From: Peteryoungia wuzhouensis
GTDB taxonomy: Bacteria; Pseudomonadota; Alphaproteobacteria; Rhizobiales; Rhizobiaceae
NCBI RefSeq assembly: GCF_003205195.1
Contig: NZ_QJRY01000001.1
Location: 62,001 to 126,000 of the forward strand
Direction of reading: 5' to 3'
DNA: 64,000 bases
Of the stretch, positions 1 to 10,506 are shown piece by piece. Each line of letters starts with the position of its first letter. The first letter of the stretch is position 1. Below the pieces are notes generated by a model. That model did no database searches. It was given only the letters and a program-made list of their open reading frames with translations, and was not told where the DNA came from. The position numbers and the translations under genes were made by a program.

Positions 1-1257
1 GTCGAAATGCTGCAGCAGAGCAACAGCAACGCAAACCCTACTTCCCCCAGTGGCAACGGCGCCCCCTCGCCCAGTCCCTCCCCGGGAGGCGGCGGCAGCA
101 CAGTTTCGCGCGGCTTCCGCTGGACTCAAGAGACGGGCATGATCACCGTCGAAGAATGGTTGCGTGACGCCGGCGTCAGTGTTGCAGAAGACTTCTCCCA
201 GAGTGCCACCTCCGTCTCGGCGGATGGCAAAACAGTCATCGGCCAGGAAATCACCGGCGACATCTACATAGCCCATGTCGGCGAAACATCTGGCGGTGGC
301 GGCACGCCTGACGGCGGCACGGGTGGGGTCATCAGCGTGACGGACTACCTGACATCCGCTGCGCAGACAAATTCCGTTGCCATTGGCCTGCAGACATCGA
401 GTACCAACACCGTAATGTTTGGTGCCCAGGGCAGCCCCATGCGCAATCTACTCGAGGTCGGGCGCCGTTCCGCCTGGGGCACTGTCGACACCGGCTATGA
501 CAGCGGCACGAAATCTGAAGGTGCTCTGGTCTTGGGCGACTTCGGTTTCGGCTACGGCCTGATGGATGGCGTCACTGTGCGTCTGCAGACTGGTGCGACC
601 TTTACGGACCAAGACCTGTACGATGGCGGCGCCTTCCAGTCGCGCGGCTGGTATGTGGCTCCTGAAGTCACCGCCAATCTGCTCGGCGATCTCTATCTGA
701 CGGTCGGTGGGCTCTACGGTCGCGGTGATCTCGACATCAAACGCGGCTATCGGAACGGTTCCAGCCTCGACTTCTCGACGGGCGAGACAGACACGGAGAC
801 GCTCGCCGGAAAGGTTCGCATCGACTGGCTGAACGCGGTGACGCTCGGCGATGCTGCCTTTACACCGTACTTGGCGCTTTCGCGCACCTTGGCTAAGACA
901 GATGCCTATGTTGAGACGGGCGGCGGCTTCCCGGCCGCGCATGATGCCATGAACGAGCATGCTACGTTCGCGCGCTTCGGTATCGACGGGACTTACAAGC
1001 TGAACGATACCGTCACACTCCTTGCCCGCGCCGAAGCAGCCTATCGCTTCGAGGAACAGACGAGCGGTACGTCAACCGAAGTCGCCGGCATCCGGCTCGC
1101 GGTCCCTGGTGAAGACATTAAGCAGTTCTGGCTGCGCGGCGGCATCGGCACGGAAATAGCCGTCGGCGGCGGTGTCGCCTCCTTCATGCTCAATGCCACG
1201 ACCGAAAGCGACGACACGGATATCTGGCTGCGCTCCGGCTGGAAGGTCGATTTCTGA
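1..1257 (+). CDS. Autotransporter beta-barrel protein with HAF-type repeat (3' part only)
   Basis: The reading frame is open at the left edge, so only the C-terminal 418 or so codons are present and the true start lies outside the window. A repeat resembling the extracellular HAF family (FRWTQETGMITVEEWL, then ATSVSADGKTVIG) is followed by a Gly/Pro/Ser-rich linker. The last 270 or so residues alternate hydrophobic and polar residues and end in a terminal Phe (WKVDF), as expected for an outer-membrane autotransporter translocation domain. The likely role is export and display of the upstream passenger at the cell surface. The passenger itself cannot be assessed. A strong intrinsic terminator follows the stop codon. 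Confidence 0.8.
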   Translation, partial: VEMLQQSNSNANPTSPSGNGAPSPSPSPGGGGSTVSRGFRWTQETGMITVEEWLRDAGVSVAEDFSQSATSVSADGKTVIGQEITGDIYIAHVGETSGGGGTPDGGTGGVISVTDYLTSAAQTNSVAIGLQTSSTNTVMFGAQGSPMRNLLEVGRRSAWGTVDTGYDSGTKSEGALVLGDFGFGYGLMDGVTVRLQTGATFTDQDLYDGGAFQSRGWYVAPEVTANLLGDLYLTVGGLYGRGDLDIKRGYRNGSSLDFSTGETDTETLAGKVRIDWLNAVTLGDAAFTPYLALSRTLAKTDAYVETGGGFPAAHDAMNEHATFARFGIDGTYKLNDTVTLLARAEAAYRFEEQTSGTSTEVAGIRLAVPGEDIKQFWLRGGIGTEIAVGGGVASFMLNATTESDDTDIWLRSGWKVDF

Positions 1258-1300
1258 GCGGCAAGCGCGGCGTCCCGTCAAGTTCAGAACAACACAAAAA

Positions 1301-1335
1301 GGGCCGCCCGTTCCTCTGAACGGGCGGCCCTTGCT
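1301..1335. terminator. Intrinsic terminator between convergent genes
   Basis: A perfect 13-bp stem (GGGCCGCCCGTTC with its complement) closes a CTCT loop. It is preceded by AAAAA and followed by TT, so it can serve both the autotransporter (plus) and the chemoreceptor (minus), whose ends face each other here. Confidence 0.85.
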
Positions 1336-1370
1336 ATTGGGATCAGTAGGATGTCGTGCCCTGTCGGCGC

Positions 1371-3311
1371 TCAGAATTCTTCCCAGCTATCGCCCTGCTT
1401 AGAGCCGCCACCCATGCCGAGCGCGCCTGCAACCTTTTTCATCATACGGCGGGCCGGGGAGGCGACGGGCTGATGGTCGGTGGAGGCCGTGACCGGGGCG
1501 CGCGGGCCATCGTGTCCGGCATTGCCGAGCTGGAACTGCGAAATCAGCTGACGCAGTCGGTCGGCTTCGGTGGCGAGCGAGGCAGAGGCTGCGGTTGCCT
1601 GTTCGACCATGGCAGCGTTCTGTTGCGTCGTCTGGTCCATCTGGTTGACCGCCGTGTTGACTTCCGACAGGCCGACCGACTGTTCGCGGGCCGAAGTCGC
1701 GATCGCGTCCAGCTGGCCGTTGATGGAAATCACGTGCTCGCCGATCACCTTCAAGGCTTCGCCGGTCGCGGTCACCAGCTTGACGCCGCTTTCGACCTCT
1801 TCCGCCGACTTGCTGATCAGGCCCTTGATCTCCTTCGCCGCCTGGGCGGAGCGCTGGGCGAGTTCGCGGACTTCCTGGGCGACAACCGCAAAGCCCTTGC
1901 CGGCTTCACCAGCGCGTGCGGCTTCGACACCGGCATTGAGCGCCAGAAGATTGGTCTGGAAGGCAATTTCGTCGATCACGCCGATGATGTTGGAGATCTG
2001 GCTCGACGAGCTTTCGATCCGCTGCATCGCGTCGACCGCATTGGCGACGACCTCACCGGATTTCTTCGCCGATTCGGTGGCCTTCATCGCGACGCTGCGC
2101 GCTTCCTCGGTGCGCTTGGAAGAGTTCTGCACGTTTGTCGTAATCTGGTCGAGTGCGGCAGCGGTCTCCTCAAGCGAGGCAGCCTGCTGCTCGGTGCGCT
2201 TCGACAGGTCCGAGGCGCTTTGGCTCAGCTCACGCGAGCCGCCATCAATGGCACCGGTCGCCTGGGCCACGGCTCCCAGCGTCCGGCGCAACTTTTCGAC
2301 CGCCGTGTTGAAGTCGGCGCGCAGGCTTTCGAATTCGGTGGCAAAGGGCGTGCTCAGCTGATAGCCGAGGTCGCCATCGGAGAGGCGCTGGAGCCCCTGT
2401 GCAAGCCCGGTGGTCGCCTCCGCCATTTCGGCCGCCCGCTTGCGGTCAGCCTCTGCGGCACGCAGGCGTTCAGCTTCCGTCTGGCTGCGGGCTGCCTCCG
2501 CCTCGCTGGCGAGTTCGCGCGCCTTCAGGCCGGTATCCTTGAAAATCTGCACCGAGCGGGCCATCAGCCCGACCTCGTCGCGGCGTTCCGTCCCGTCGAC
2601 ATCGGCCGCAAGATCACCGCCGGCCAGCGCACCCATAGTGTCGGACAAGGAGCGGATCGGACGGACCAGCCAGCTGCGAATCGCGACGAAACCGATGCCG
2701 AGGACGACTGCGACGGCTACGAGCACGCCGATCAGGCTGTTGCGTGCGGTTGCGTTGGTGTGATCGGTCAGGGCCACGCTGGACGTTGCTGCTGCCTCGG
2801 TCATCTTGGACGTTACGTCGGTGAATTTGGGCGCGATGATCGCAAATTGCGGCTGGCACTCCTTGAGGAAGATGTCCTGGCTGGCGAGGACAGCCGCCTC
2901 TTCCGTCGCGACGCGGCCCACCGCCAGCGTGTTGGCACAAGCCTCATCAACGACCTTCAAGACTGCGGCCTTGAGGGCCGGAATATCCGCATTCGACGGG
3001 GCAGCCATGGCGGCAGAGTCGATGAACTTGGCGAAACTCTCCCTCGCGCTCTGGAACTCCTTGTCGGCCTTGTCGGCCAACTCCGCAGTCCGGGAAAGCA
3101 CAACGTCGCCGATCGCCGCGCGCATGTTCTGCATCGAGCGGTTGGAGCGGGCCAGATACAGTGCCGCCTTGGTTTCGCCTTCCAGCAGATTGCTGTAACT
3201 CGTGTCGATGCTCTTCAGCTGCGAGCCCGTGTAAAACGCAACGCCGATCGAGAAAATCCCGAAGACCGCCATGATGGCGATAAACTTGCCGACGATTGGT
3301 ATGTTCTTCAT
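1371..3311 (-). CDS. Methyl-accepting chemotaxis protein
   Basis: This is a 646-residue chemoreceptor. A first transmembrane segment lies near residues 7-27. A helical periplasmic domain of about 160 residues follows, then a second transmembrane segment near 192-212, a HAMP region, and the long signalling coiled coil with the conserved hairpin tip around [17 protein letters not shown]. It should pass ligand occupancy to CheA/CheW. The C-terminus is DSWEEF, resembling the tethering pentapeptide (NWETF type) that recruits CheR/CheB in other bacteria. The second receptor in this window has the same ending. The four-helix sensory domain does not reveal the ligand. Confidence 0.93.
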   Translation of the reverse strand: MKNIPIVGKFIAIMAVFGIFSIGVAFYTGSQLKSIDTSYSNLLEGETKAALYLARSNRSMQNMRAAIGDVVLSRTAELADKADKEFQSARESFAKFIDSAAMAAPSNADIPALKAAVLKVVDEACANTLAVGRVATEEAAVLASQDIFLKECQPQFAIIAPKFTDVTSKMTEAAATSSVALTDHTNATARNSLIGVLVAVAVVLGIGFVAIRSWLVRPIRSLSDTMGALAGGDLAADVDGTERRDEVGLMARSVQIFKDTGLKARELASEAEAARSQTEAERLRAAEADRKRAAEMAEATTGLAQGLQRLSDGDLGYQLSTPFATEFESLRADFNTAVEKLRRTLGAVAQATGAIDGGSRELSQSASDLSKRTEQQAASLEETAAALDQITTNVQNSSKRTEEARSVAMKATESAKKSGEVVANAVDAMQRIESSSSQISNIIGVIDEIAFQTNLLALNAGVEAARAGEAGKGFAVVAQEVRELAQRSAQAAKEIKGLISKSAEEVESGVKLVTATGEALKVIGEHVISINGQLDAIATSAREQSVGLSEVNTAVNQMDQTTQQNAAMVEQATAASASLATEADRLRQLISQFQLGNAGHDGPRAPVTASTDHQPVASPARRMMKKVAGALGMGGGSKQGDSWEEF

Positions 3312-3441
3312 ATCTCACTTCACCCTGTGAAAGCACGACTCGGGCCGCGCGACCTCAATCTGAAGCGAACTATCCAGCGCGCATATGAATTCGATATTAC
3401 TTTTTTAGATTTGCTTTATTTTTGTAACGGAGCGATGCTGA

Positions 3442-6399
3442 TCAGCGGACGGCCAAAACCCGCGAAAATACCTTCCGCACCGCCTTTGCATGCCGTTTCA
3501 GCTCGGCCTCGACGGTTTTCAGATCCGGGCATTCAGCCGCGCGCACCACCCGGTCGATCAAACCGGCCGGCACCGCAGCGGGGTCAAAGGGTCCGTCAAT
3601 GCAAAGCCTGATCAGTTGGGACAGGTCGGTGTAAAGCCTGAGCGCGTCCAGGCAGATATCCCGGTCGTTGGCATCGATGAGATCAGCGAGCGCCCTCAAC
3701 GAGTCTGCCGTCGAGAGACCGGAGGTGGATAGGGCCAGACCGCGCGCCGGCGCCAAGAGCGCCAGATACTGGGCGATGAACTCGATATCGACCAGGCCGC
3801 CGGGAATGAGCTTCAGATCCCAAAGGTCGCGCGGTGGCTTCTCCTGCTCGATCAGCGCCCGCATCTCGCTGACATCGGCGGCGATCCTGGCCATGTCGCC
3901 GGGCGTCGAAAGCACGTCTGCGATGATCGTCCGCGCCTCGTCCATCAGGCTTTCATCGCCGCAGATCAGCCGCGCCCGCGACAGCGCCATGTGTTCCCAG
4001 GTCCAGGCTTCCTCGCGCTGATATTTGGCAAAGGCCCGCAGCCGTGTCGCGACCGGCCCCTTGTTGCCGGAGGGGCGCAACCGCATGTCCACTTCGTAGA
4101 GCACGCCCTCCGCCGTGGGTGCAGACAGCGCCGCGATCAGCCGCTGGGTCAGGCGGGTGTAATAGCGCAGCGTGTCCAGCGGCTTTACCCCGTCGCTCTC
4201 GCTCGCATCCTCATCATGTTCATACAGCAGGATCAGGTCGACATCGGAACCTGCCGTCAGCTCGAAGGAGCCGAGCTTGCCCATGCCGGCCAGCGCGACG
4301 CGCCCGCCCGGCAGCCTGCCATGCGCCGCTTCCATCTCGGCGATCACGGCCGCAAGCGCCGCCTCGACCACAAGATCGGCCAGATCGGTGAAGGCGCGCC
4401 CCGCCTGGGCGCCGCCGATCGCGCCGGTCAGCAGCCGGATGCCGATGAGGAAGCGCTGTTCGGCGGCAAAGATGCGCAGGCGGTCGAGAATGTCTTCGTA
4501 GTGGCGTGCGCTGGTGAGAAAATTCGACAGCCGCTTGCCGAGATAGTCGCGGGTGGGCAGTTCGACCAGGAGGCTCGGATCGAGCATGCCGTCAAAGACA
4601 TGCGGGCGCTGGGCGATGATCTCGGCCAGTCGCGGCGCGGCCGCCATGATGTTGACCATCAGGTCCAAGAGCGCCGGGTTGTTGCCGAGCAGCGAAAAGA
4701 GTTGGATGCCGGCGGGAAGGCCTGCGAGAAAATTGTCGAAGCGCAGCAGCGCCTCGTCGGCCCGACGGCTCTCGCCGAAGGCCTTCAGCAGGTCCGGCGT
4801 CATCACGGTCAGCCGCTCGCGCGCCTCGACCGATTGCGTTGCCCGGTACCGCCCGTAATGCCAGGTGCGGATCACCCGCGATATGTCCTCCGGCCGCTCG
4901 AAACCCAGGCTTTTCAGGGTCTTCAGAGTATCAGGATCATCCTTCTGGCCGGTGAAGACGAGGTTGCCGGTCGCGCTCGACAGGCCCTCCTCCTTTTCGA
5001 ACAGCCGGGCATAGCGCCGCTCCACCGTCTTCAGAACCGTTTCGAGCGTCGTCGAGAAGGCCGTGGTATCGATGAAGCCCAGCATGAAGGCGATGCGTTT
5101 CAGCTCGGCCTCGGTCTCCGGCAAGACATGGGTCTGCTCGTCATGCACCATCTGGATGCGGTGCTCGACGTCACGCAGGAACCAGTAGCAATCGATCAGT
5201 TCCTCGGCGGTGGCTGCGTCGATCCAGCGGGCCTCGGCCAGCGCGGTCAGCGCCTGTTCGGTCGGCCGTAGCCTGAGGTCCGGCATGCGCCCGCCGGCGA
5301 TCAACTGCTGGGTCTGGGCAAAAAACTCGATCTCGCGAATGCCACCGCGCCCGAGTTTGACATTGTGCCCCTTCACGGCAATCGCGCCGTGCCCCTTATG
5401 CACATGGATCTGCCGCTTGATCGAATGGATGTCGGCGATTGCCGCATAATCCAGATATTTGCGGAAAACGAAGGGGGTCAGTTCGCGCAGGAAGCTCTCG
5501 CCGGCCTTGATGTCGCCAGCCACCGGCCGCGCCTTGATGAAGGCGGCCCGTTCCCAGTTCTGTCCCCTGCCCTCGTAATAGATCAGCGCCGCCTCGACGG
5601 GCACGGCAAGCGGCGTCGAGCCCGGATCGGGGCGCAGACGCAGGTCCGTGCGGAAGACATAGCCATCGGCCGTGCGCTCCTGCAGGATCCGCACCAGCCG
5701 GCGCATCATCCGGCCATAGGTCTCCATCGCGTCATCGGGATCCCTCAGGATGCCGGCTTCCGGATCATAGAAGATGACGAGATCGATGTCCGAGGAGTAG
5801 TTGAGTTCGCGGGCACCGTGTTTGCCCATGCCAAGCACGATCAGGCCACTGCCCTCGGCCGGCTGTTCCGGGTTCTTCAGCGTCAGCTTGCCCGTCTCAT
5901 GCCCTGTCAACAGGAGGTGGTCGATGGCGGCGGCGACGCTCGCATCGGCAATCGCGGTCAGCCAGGCCGTCGTGTCGCGGGCGGTAAAGATGCGGGCGAG
6001 ATCGGCCAGCGCGGTTACGAAGGCCACCTTGCGCTTGGCGCGCCGCAGCCTTGCCATCACCTCGCCTTCGCTCGGCACCGCCGTGCCCTCTTCCGCCTGC
6101 CAGGCGGCGCGCGCCTCCACCACGGCTGCGGCCAGCAGTGGTTCCAGCGGACCGGACAGCGCCTCGACAAGGAGCGCCGGCCGTACAGTCGCGATCTCGC
6201 GCAGATAAGGAGACAGCGTGAAAGCGGCCAGAATGAAGCTGCGCAAGGGTCCGTCGCCGGACAGCATGTCGGCCAGGTCGGGCTCCTGACGGATCAGGTC
6301 CTTGACGAGCGACGTCGCCGATTTCAGCTCCGTCTGGTTCAGGGGCCGGATGACACCCTCGGCCACATCGGCCAGACGCTTCGCTGTCATTTCCGCCAT
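3442..6399 (-). CDS. glnE: Bifunctional glutamine synthetase adenylyltransferase/deadenylase
   Basis: This 985-residue protein has the duplicated nucleotidyltransferase layout of GlnE. One catalytic motif is near residue 190 (GMGKHGARELNYSSDIDL) and a second near 705 (GMGKLGSFELTAGSDVDL), each followed by a helical domain. In the family, the N-terminal half removes AMP from glutamine synthetase and the C-terminal half adds it, under PII control. Length and both motifs are normal. It is the last gene of a minus-strand run degP - response regulator - histidine kinase - glnE, 55 bp after the kinase. No terminator hairpin was seen in the 130 bp before the chemoreceptor gene. Confidence 0.96.
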   Translation of the reverse strand: MAEMTAKRLADVAEGVIRPLNQTELKSATSLVKDLIRQEPDLADMLSGDGPLRSFILAAFTLSPYLREIATVRPALLVEALSGPLEPLLAAAVVEARAAWQAEEGTAVPSEGEVMARLRRAKRKVAFVTALADLARIFTARDTTAWLTAIADASVAAAIDHLLLTGHETGKLTLKNPEQPAEGSGLIVLGMGKHGARELNYSSDIDLVIFYDPEAGILRDPDDAMETYGRMMRRLVRILQERTADGYVFRTDLRLRPDPGSTPLAVPVEAALIYYEGRGQNWERAAFIKARPVAGDIKAGESFLRELTPFVFRKYLDYAAIADIHSIKRQIHVHKGHGAIAVKGHNVKLGRGGIREIEFFAQTQQLIAGGRMPDLRLRPTEQALTALAEARWIDAATAEELIDCYWFLRDVEHRIQMVHDEQTHVLPETEAELKRIAFMLGFIDTTAFSTTLETVLKTVERRYARLFEKEEGLSSATGNLVFTGQKDDPDTLKTLKSLGFERPEDISRVIRTWHYGRYRATQSVEARERLTVMTPDLLKAFGESRRADEALLRFDNFLAGLPAGIQLFSLLGNNPALLDLMVNIMAAAPRLAEIIAQRPHVFDGMLDPSLLVELPTRDYLGKRLSNFLTSARHYEDILDRLRIFAAEQRFLIGIRLLTGAIGGAQAGRAFTDLADLVVEAALAAVIAEMEAAHGRLPGGRVALAGMGKLGSFELTAGSDVDLILLYEHDEDASESDGVKPLDTLRYYTRLTQRLIAALSAPTAEGVLYEVDMRLRPSGNKGPVATRLRAFAKYQREEAWTWEHMALSRARLICGDESLMDEARTIIADVLSTPGDMARIAADVSEMRALIEQEKPPRDLWDLKLIPGGLVDIEFIAQYLALLAPARGLALSTSGLSTADSLRALADLIDANDRDICLDALRLYTDLSQLIRLCIDGPFDPAAVPAGLIDRVVRAAECPDLKTVEAELKRHAKAVRKVFSRVLAVR

Positions 6400-6454
6400 G
6401 CATGCCTCCTCTGCCGCGCCCCGGATCTCTGACGAATCTGGTGGCGGACGCAGG

Positions 6455-7879
6455 TTAGGGCTTCATTCCGGGAAAGACCATGGTTGCCGTCAGCCCGGGA
6501 TGATCCGGATGATCGCGGGTGTCTGAAAGAACCAGGCGTCCGCCATGCAGCGCCATGATCGCCTCGACAAGGGAGAGGCCAAGCCCCGTTCCGGGCTTGG
6601 AGCGGCTCTTGTCCAGCCGCACGAAGCGCTTCACCACCTCGTCGCGCTTGTCGCCTGGCACGCCCGGGCCCTCATCGGAGACCGCGATCTCCACGCCTTC
6701 GGACGAGCGGGTGACGCTGACACGAATGGTCGAGCCTTTGTCGCCCTGGCTGCCATATTTGATCGCATTGTCGATGAGGTTCGACATCGCCTGGCCGACG
6801 AGTTCGCGGTTGCCGCGCACGGAAAGTCCCGGCGCGATGTCGCAGACCATCGTCTGCCCCGCCTCTTCCGCCACCGGCTCGTAAAGCTCGGCACTGTCGG
6901 CGGCGATGGCGGAGATGTCGATGTCGGAGAGTTCGGCGGCGATCGAACCCGCCTCGACGCGAGAGATCATCAAAAGTGCATTGAAGGTGCGGATCAGCTG
7001 GTCGGATTCGGCGATGATGGTCTCCAGTGCCGCCCGACGCGCCACGCCGTCATCCTCTTCCAGCGCATCTGCCGCCTTGTTGCGCAGCCTGGTCAGCGGC
7101 GTCTTCAAATCATGGGCGATGTTGTCGGAGACCTGGCGCAGACCTTCGTTCAGCTGCTCGATGCGCCCCAGCATGCCGTTCAGCGAAGACGACAGCCGGT
7201 CGAATTCGTCGCCGGAGCCGGAAACCGGCAGGCGCTGGGCAAGATCGCCGGCCATGATCTTCTGGCTGGCGGCAGAGACCCGGTCGATACGCTTCAAGGC
7301 ATTGCGGCCGATGGCAAACCAGATGACCACAGCGCCGATACCCATGATCAACAGCGCCACCATCAGGGCCTGGCGCACCAGCAAACGCAGCTGGCTCGGC
7401 TCGCCGAGATCGCGCCCGACCAGCAGGCGGAAGCCATTGTCGAGGAAGAAGACATGGGCGGTTGCCAGATGCCGCTTGACCTTGCCCGTGTCGCTGTAGC
7501 GCTCGTAGCGGAAGGGGAACTCGGTCCAGCCTTCCTCATCGAAGATGCCCGGCTGGACGGAGGCGACATTGCCGGCAAGGATCTCGCCGTTCGGCCCGGC
7601 GATCACATAGAGATTGGCCCCCGGCTGGCGGGCGCGGCGCTCCATGGTGCGCAAGAGTTGGTTGATGCCGCCGCGCTGATAGGCGCCCTGGATTTCCTGG
7701 ACTTCCTGGCTCAGCGCCTCGCGCGTCTGGTTGTTGAGAATGCGCTCGGACAGCCCCGTGACGTAGAAGACGAGGAAAGCGGCGCACAGGGCAAACAGGA
7801 CAATATAAAGCGCCGACAGGCGCACGGCGGTGGACCGCAGCACGACGCCCAGTCTCGACCTCCTCGGCATCAGTGCCAT
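6455..7879 (-). CDS. Sensor histidine kinase (membrane, HAMP type)
   Basis: This 474-residue kinase has a transmembrane segment near residues 23-43, a periplasmic loop of about 120 residues, and a second membrane segment near 168-190. A HAMP domain follows, then the HisKA box with phosphoacceptor His in NIAHDLKTPLTRL (about residue 255). The ATPase domain has NLIDNAIKYG, DEGPGVP and GTGLGLSLVEAI. It starts one base after the stop of the upstream response regulator, so the two are surely co-transcribed and form a pair. Placement directly after degP suggests an envelope-stress role. That is inference, as the sensor loop does not reveal a signal. Confidence 0.93.
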   Translation of the reverse strand: MALMPRRSRLGVVLRSTAVRLSALYIVLFALCAAFLVFYVTGLSERILNNQTREALSQEVQEIQGAYQRGGINQLLRTMERRARQPGANLYVIAGPNGEILAGNVASVQPGIFDEEGWTEFPFRYERYSDTGKVKRHLATAHVFFLDNGFRLLVGRDLGEPSQLRLLVRQALMVALLIMGIGAVVIWFAIGRNALKRIDRVSAASQKIMAGDLAQRLPVSGSGDEFDRLSSSLNGMLGRIEQLNEGLRQVSDNIAHDLKTPLTRLRNKAADALEEDDGVARRAALETIIAESDQLIRTFNALLMISRVEAGSIAAELSDIDISAIAADSAELYEPVAEEAGQTMVCDIAPGLSVRGNRELVGQAMSNLIDNAIKYGSQGDKGSTIRVSVTRSSEGVEIAVSDEGPGVPGDKRDEVVKRFVRLDKSRSKPGTGLGLSLVEAIMALHGGRLVLSDTRDHPDHPGLTATMVFPGMKP

Positions 7880-7880
7880 G

Positions 7881-8558
7881 TCAGCCTTCGTCCTTGATCA
7901 TGTAACCCGCGCCGCGCACGGTCTTCAAAAGCGGCCGGTCGAAATCCTTCTCGATCTTCGAGCGCAGCCGCGAGACATGCACGTCGATGACATTGGTCTG
8001 CGGATCGAAGTGATAGTCCCAGACATGCTCGAGCAGCATGGTGCGGGTCACCACCTGGCCGGCATTCTTCATCAGATATTCGAGCAGGCGGAATTCGCGC
8101 GGCTGCAACAGGATTTCCCTGCCCGCACGCTTCACCTCATGGGACAGCCGGTCGAGTTCGAGGTCGCCGACCCGGTAGACCATGTCCTGTTCCGGCTTGC
8201 CCTTGCGGCGACCAAGCACTTCGACACGCGCCAAGAGTTCGGAAAAGGCGTAGGGCTTCGGCAGATAGTCGTCACCGCCGGCGCGAAGCCCGGTCACGCG
8301 GTCGTCGACCTGACCAAGCGCCGAGAGAATGAGAACCGGCGTGTCGATGCCGCGCTTGCGCAATTCGCTGATGACGGACAGCCCGTCGCGACGCGGCAGC
8401 ATGCGATCGACCACCATCACATCATAGGTATTTTCCGAGCCCATGAAGAGCCCGCTTTCGCCGTCACTCGCATGATCGGCGACAATGCCGGCCTCGCGAA
8501 AGGCCTTGGTCATATAGGCTGCGGCTTCCAGGTCGTCTTCGATGACAAGTATCTTCAT
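7881..8558 (-). CDS. OmpR/PhoB-family response regulator
   Basis: A receiver domain (DD at residues 8-9, phosphoacceptor Asp in VVDRMLPRRDG, Lys in LPKPYAFSE) is joined to a winged-helix DNA-binding domain ending RGAGYMIKDEG, 225 residues in all. The start at MKILVIEDD is chosen because response regulators begin right before the first beta strand. An in-frame ATG 81 bp upstream would add a low-complexity extension. It lies 178 bp downstream of degP, beyond that gene's terminator, so it probably has its own promoter and is co-transcribed with the kinase and perhaps glnE. Confidence 0.93.
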   Translation of the reverse strand: MKILVIEDDLEAAAYMTKAFREAGIVADHASDGESGLFMGSENTYDVMVVDRMLPRRDGLSVISELRKRGIDTPVLILSALGQVDDRVTGLRAGGDDYLPKPYAFSELLARVEVLGRRKGKPEQDMVYRVGDLELDRLSHEVKRAGREILLQPREFRLLEYLMKNAGQVVTRTMLLEHVWDYHFDPQTNVIDVHVSRLRSKIEKDFDRPLLKTVRGAGYMIKDEG

Positions 8559-8680
8559 GTGGGCGACCTTAGCGTCGGTCCCGGTCACCGTATAGCCGGT
8601 TTCACCACTTGACGGCCGTCCTTGTTCCACGATCCCCATGCTTCGTCCTTTCCCATATGGTGGCGATGCCGGACCGCCGA

Positions 8681-8720
8681 AAACGGAAAGGGCGCCGCCG
8701 GTCGTCGACCGCCGGCGCCC
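8681..8720 (-). terminator. Intrinsic terminator of degP
   Basis: An approximately 15-bp GC-rich stem with one mismatch (8690-8720) lies just beyond the degP stop. On the minus strand it is followed by TTTCCGTTTT. It separates degP from the two-component genes. Confidence 0.75.
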
Positions 8721-8736
8721 CTTGCTCACATCAGGA

Positions 8737-10302
8737 TCAGCCCTGGTTGATCGGCAGTGCCACGAAACGGCTGCCCGCTTCCGATTCCACCTGGAAGAGC
8801 GCCCTCGTGCGGCCGTCCTTCTTGGCCTGATCGATGACCTTCTGGACGTCGGCAACCGAGGAAACCTCCTGGTTGTTGACCGAGGTGATGGTCTCGCCGG
8901 CCTTCAGGCCCTTGTCGGCCGCGTCGCTGTCCGGATCGATGTCGACGATGGCCAGACCCTTGCCACCGTCAGCGGGGCGAACGGAAAGGCCGAGGCTCGC
9001 CAGTTCCTGTTCCGCGCCCGGCGCCGGTGCGGCGTCGTTCTCGGATTCGGCGCTTGCGGCCTGTTCCGCCGGCAGTTCGCCAAGCTTGACCTTCACTTCG
9101 GTCGCCTTGCCGTCACGCCACAGGGTCACATCCACCGTGGTGTCGGGGGCATAGGCTGCGATACGGCGGGCGAGATCACGCGGGTCCTTCACCGGATCGC
9201 CATTGACGGCGGTCACGACGTCACCCTGTTTGATGCCAGCCTTTTCACCCGGAGAGCCGGCCTGCGGGGCGACCACGAGTGCACCGGAGTCTTCGGCGAG
9301 GCCAAGGCTGTCGGCGATGTCCTTGGTCACCGGCTGGATCTGCACGCCGAGCCAGCCACGCGACACGGTGCCGGTGTCCTTGAGCTTCTCGATCACGTCC
9401 TTGGCAACCGAAGCCGGGATCGCAAAGGCGATACCCACATTGCCGCCGGAGGGCGAGAAGATCGCGGTGTTGATGCCAACCACTTCACCGTTCAGGTTGA
9501 AGCCGGGGCCACCCGAGTTGCCGCGGTTCACGGCCGCGTCGATCTGCAGGTAGTCGTCATAGGGGCCGGAGCCGATGTTGCGGCCACGCGCCGAAATGAT
9601 GCCGGCCGTCACCGTGCCGCCGAGACCGAAGGGGTTGCCGACGGCAACGACCCAGTCGCCGACGCGGACCTTCGAGTCATCGGCAAACTGCACATAGGTG
9701 AACTTGACCTTGGGTTCATCGACCTTCAGCAGAGCGAGGTCGGTACGGCTGTCCTTGCCGACCAGCTTGGCATCATATTCCTTGCCGTCGTTCAGCACGA
9801 CCGTGAAGGCTGCGCCATCGTCGACGACGTGGTTGTTGGTGACGATGTAACCGTCTTCGGAGATGAAGAAGCCGGAGCCCTGCGCGGTCGGGCGCAGACG
9901 GCCTGGGCCATGGTCGCCATGCGGACGGCCAGGTCGGCCTTCTTCGGGACCGGCACCGGGGCCGCCGAATTCACGGAAGAAACGCTTCAGCGGATGATCG
10001 TCCGGCAGCTCGTCGAACCCACGGCCGCCGAAGTTGAAGGAGAAGTTGCTTTCGTCGTTGGAGGCCGGCTGCACATTCGACTGAACGCGGACGGAAACGA
10101 CGGCGGGCAGAACCGCCTGGACGACATCGCCGAAGCTCGGCACCTGCGGTGCGTTGACTTCAACGGGGGCCGCGAATGCCGGCGCGACCGCAAAGGGGGC
10201 TGCGGTCAAAAGCGTTACGGCCGCAAGGCCGGCGGCGGTGGAGGACTTCAGGATAGAGCGGAAAGAGTGGCCTTTGATCTGCAACATGGGATCTACCTTC
10301 AT
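8737..10302 (-). CDS. degP: DegP/HtrA-family periplasmic serine protease
   Basis: This 521-residue Do-like protease/chaperone has an N-terminal export signal ending in AFA before APVEV. The trypsin-like triad is visible: His in TNNHVV (about 156), Asp in SRTDLALL (about 186) and Ser in GNSGGP (about 260). Two PDZ domains follow. It should degrade or hold misfolded envelope proteins in the periplasm. The region between the signal peptide and the protease domain is rich in Gly, Pro and acidic residues. It may start five codons later at MLQIKGH. Rhizobial genomes usually place it right after cycL (ccmH); here a toxin-antitoxin pair sits between. Confidence 0.95.
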   Translation of the reverse strand: MKVDPMLQIKGHSFRSILKSSTAAGLAAVTLLTAAPFAVAPAFAAPVEVNAPQVPSFGDVVQAVLPAVVSVRVQSNVQPASNDESNFSFNFGGRGFDELPDDHPLKRFFREFGGPGAGPEEGRPGRPHGDHGPGRLRPTAQGSGFFISEDGYIVTNNHVVDDGAAFTVVLNDGKEYDAKLVGKDSRTDLALLKVDEPKVKFTYVQFADDSKVRVGDWVVAVGNPFGLGGTVTAGIISARGRNIGSGPYDDYLQIDAAVNRGNSGGPGFNLNGEVVGINTAIFSPSGGNVGIAFAIPASVAKDVIEKLKDTGTVSRGWLGVQIQPVTKDIADSLGLAEDSGALVVAPQAGSPGEKAGIKQGDVVTAVNGDPVKDPRDLARRIAAYAPDTTVDVTLWRDGKATEVKVKLGELPAEQAASAESENDAAPAPGAEQELASLGLSVRPADGGKGLAIVDIDPDSDAADKGLKAGETITSVNNQEVSSVADVQKVIDQAKKDGRTRALFQVESEAGSRFVALPINQG

Positions 10303-10506
10303 CTGTTCTTCTGACTGGAGCCGCCAGACTGTCCGGCGGTTGGAAGCGGTGGATGAGGAGAGATATAGCCCCCGTCACGTTACGGCGAACTGTACGGCGG
10401 ATGAATTGTTGGTAATCTTTGAGAGGGGGAGCAGACCAAAGGGGCCGACTATTTGACGAAGACAGAGAACGCAGATATCTTCGTATTACAAATAGGATAG
10501 AAAATC

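Noticed and set aside
1356..3611. A long plus-strand reading frame of 751 codons
   Set aside because: It is antisense to the chemoreceptor, whose domains are complete on the minus strand; the frame is open only because of GC-rich codon bias.
8559..8855. An N-terminal extension of the response regulator
   Set aside because: It would translate the degP terminator and degP 3' end; receivers of this family start at MKILVIEDD.
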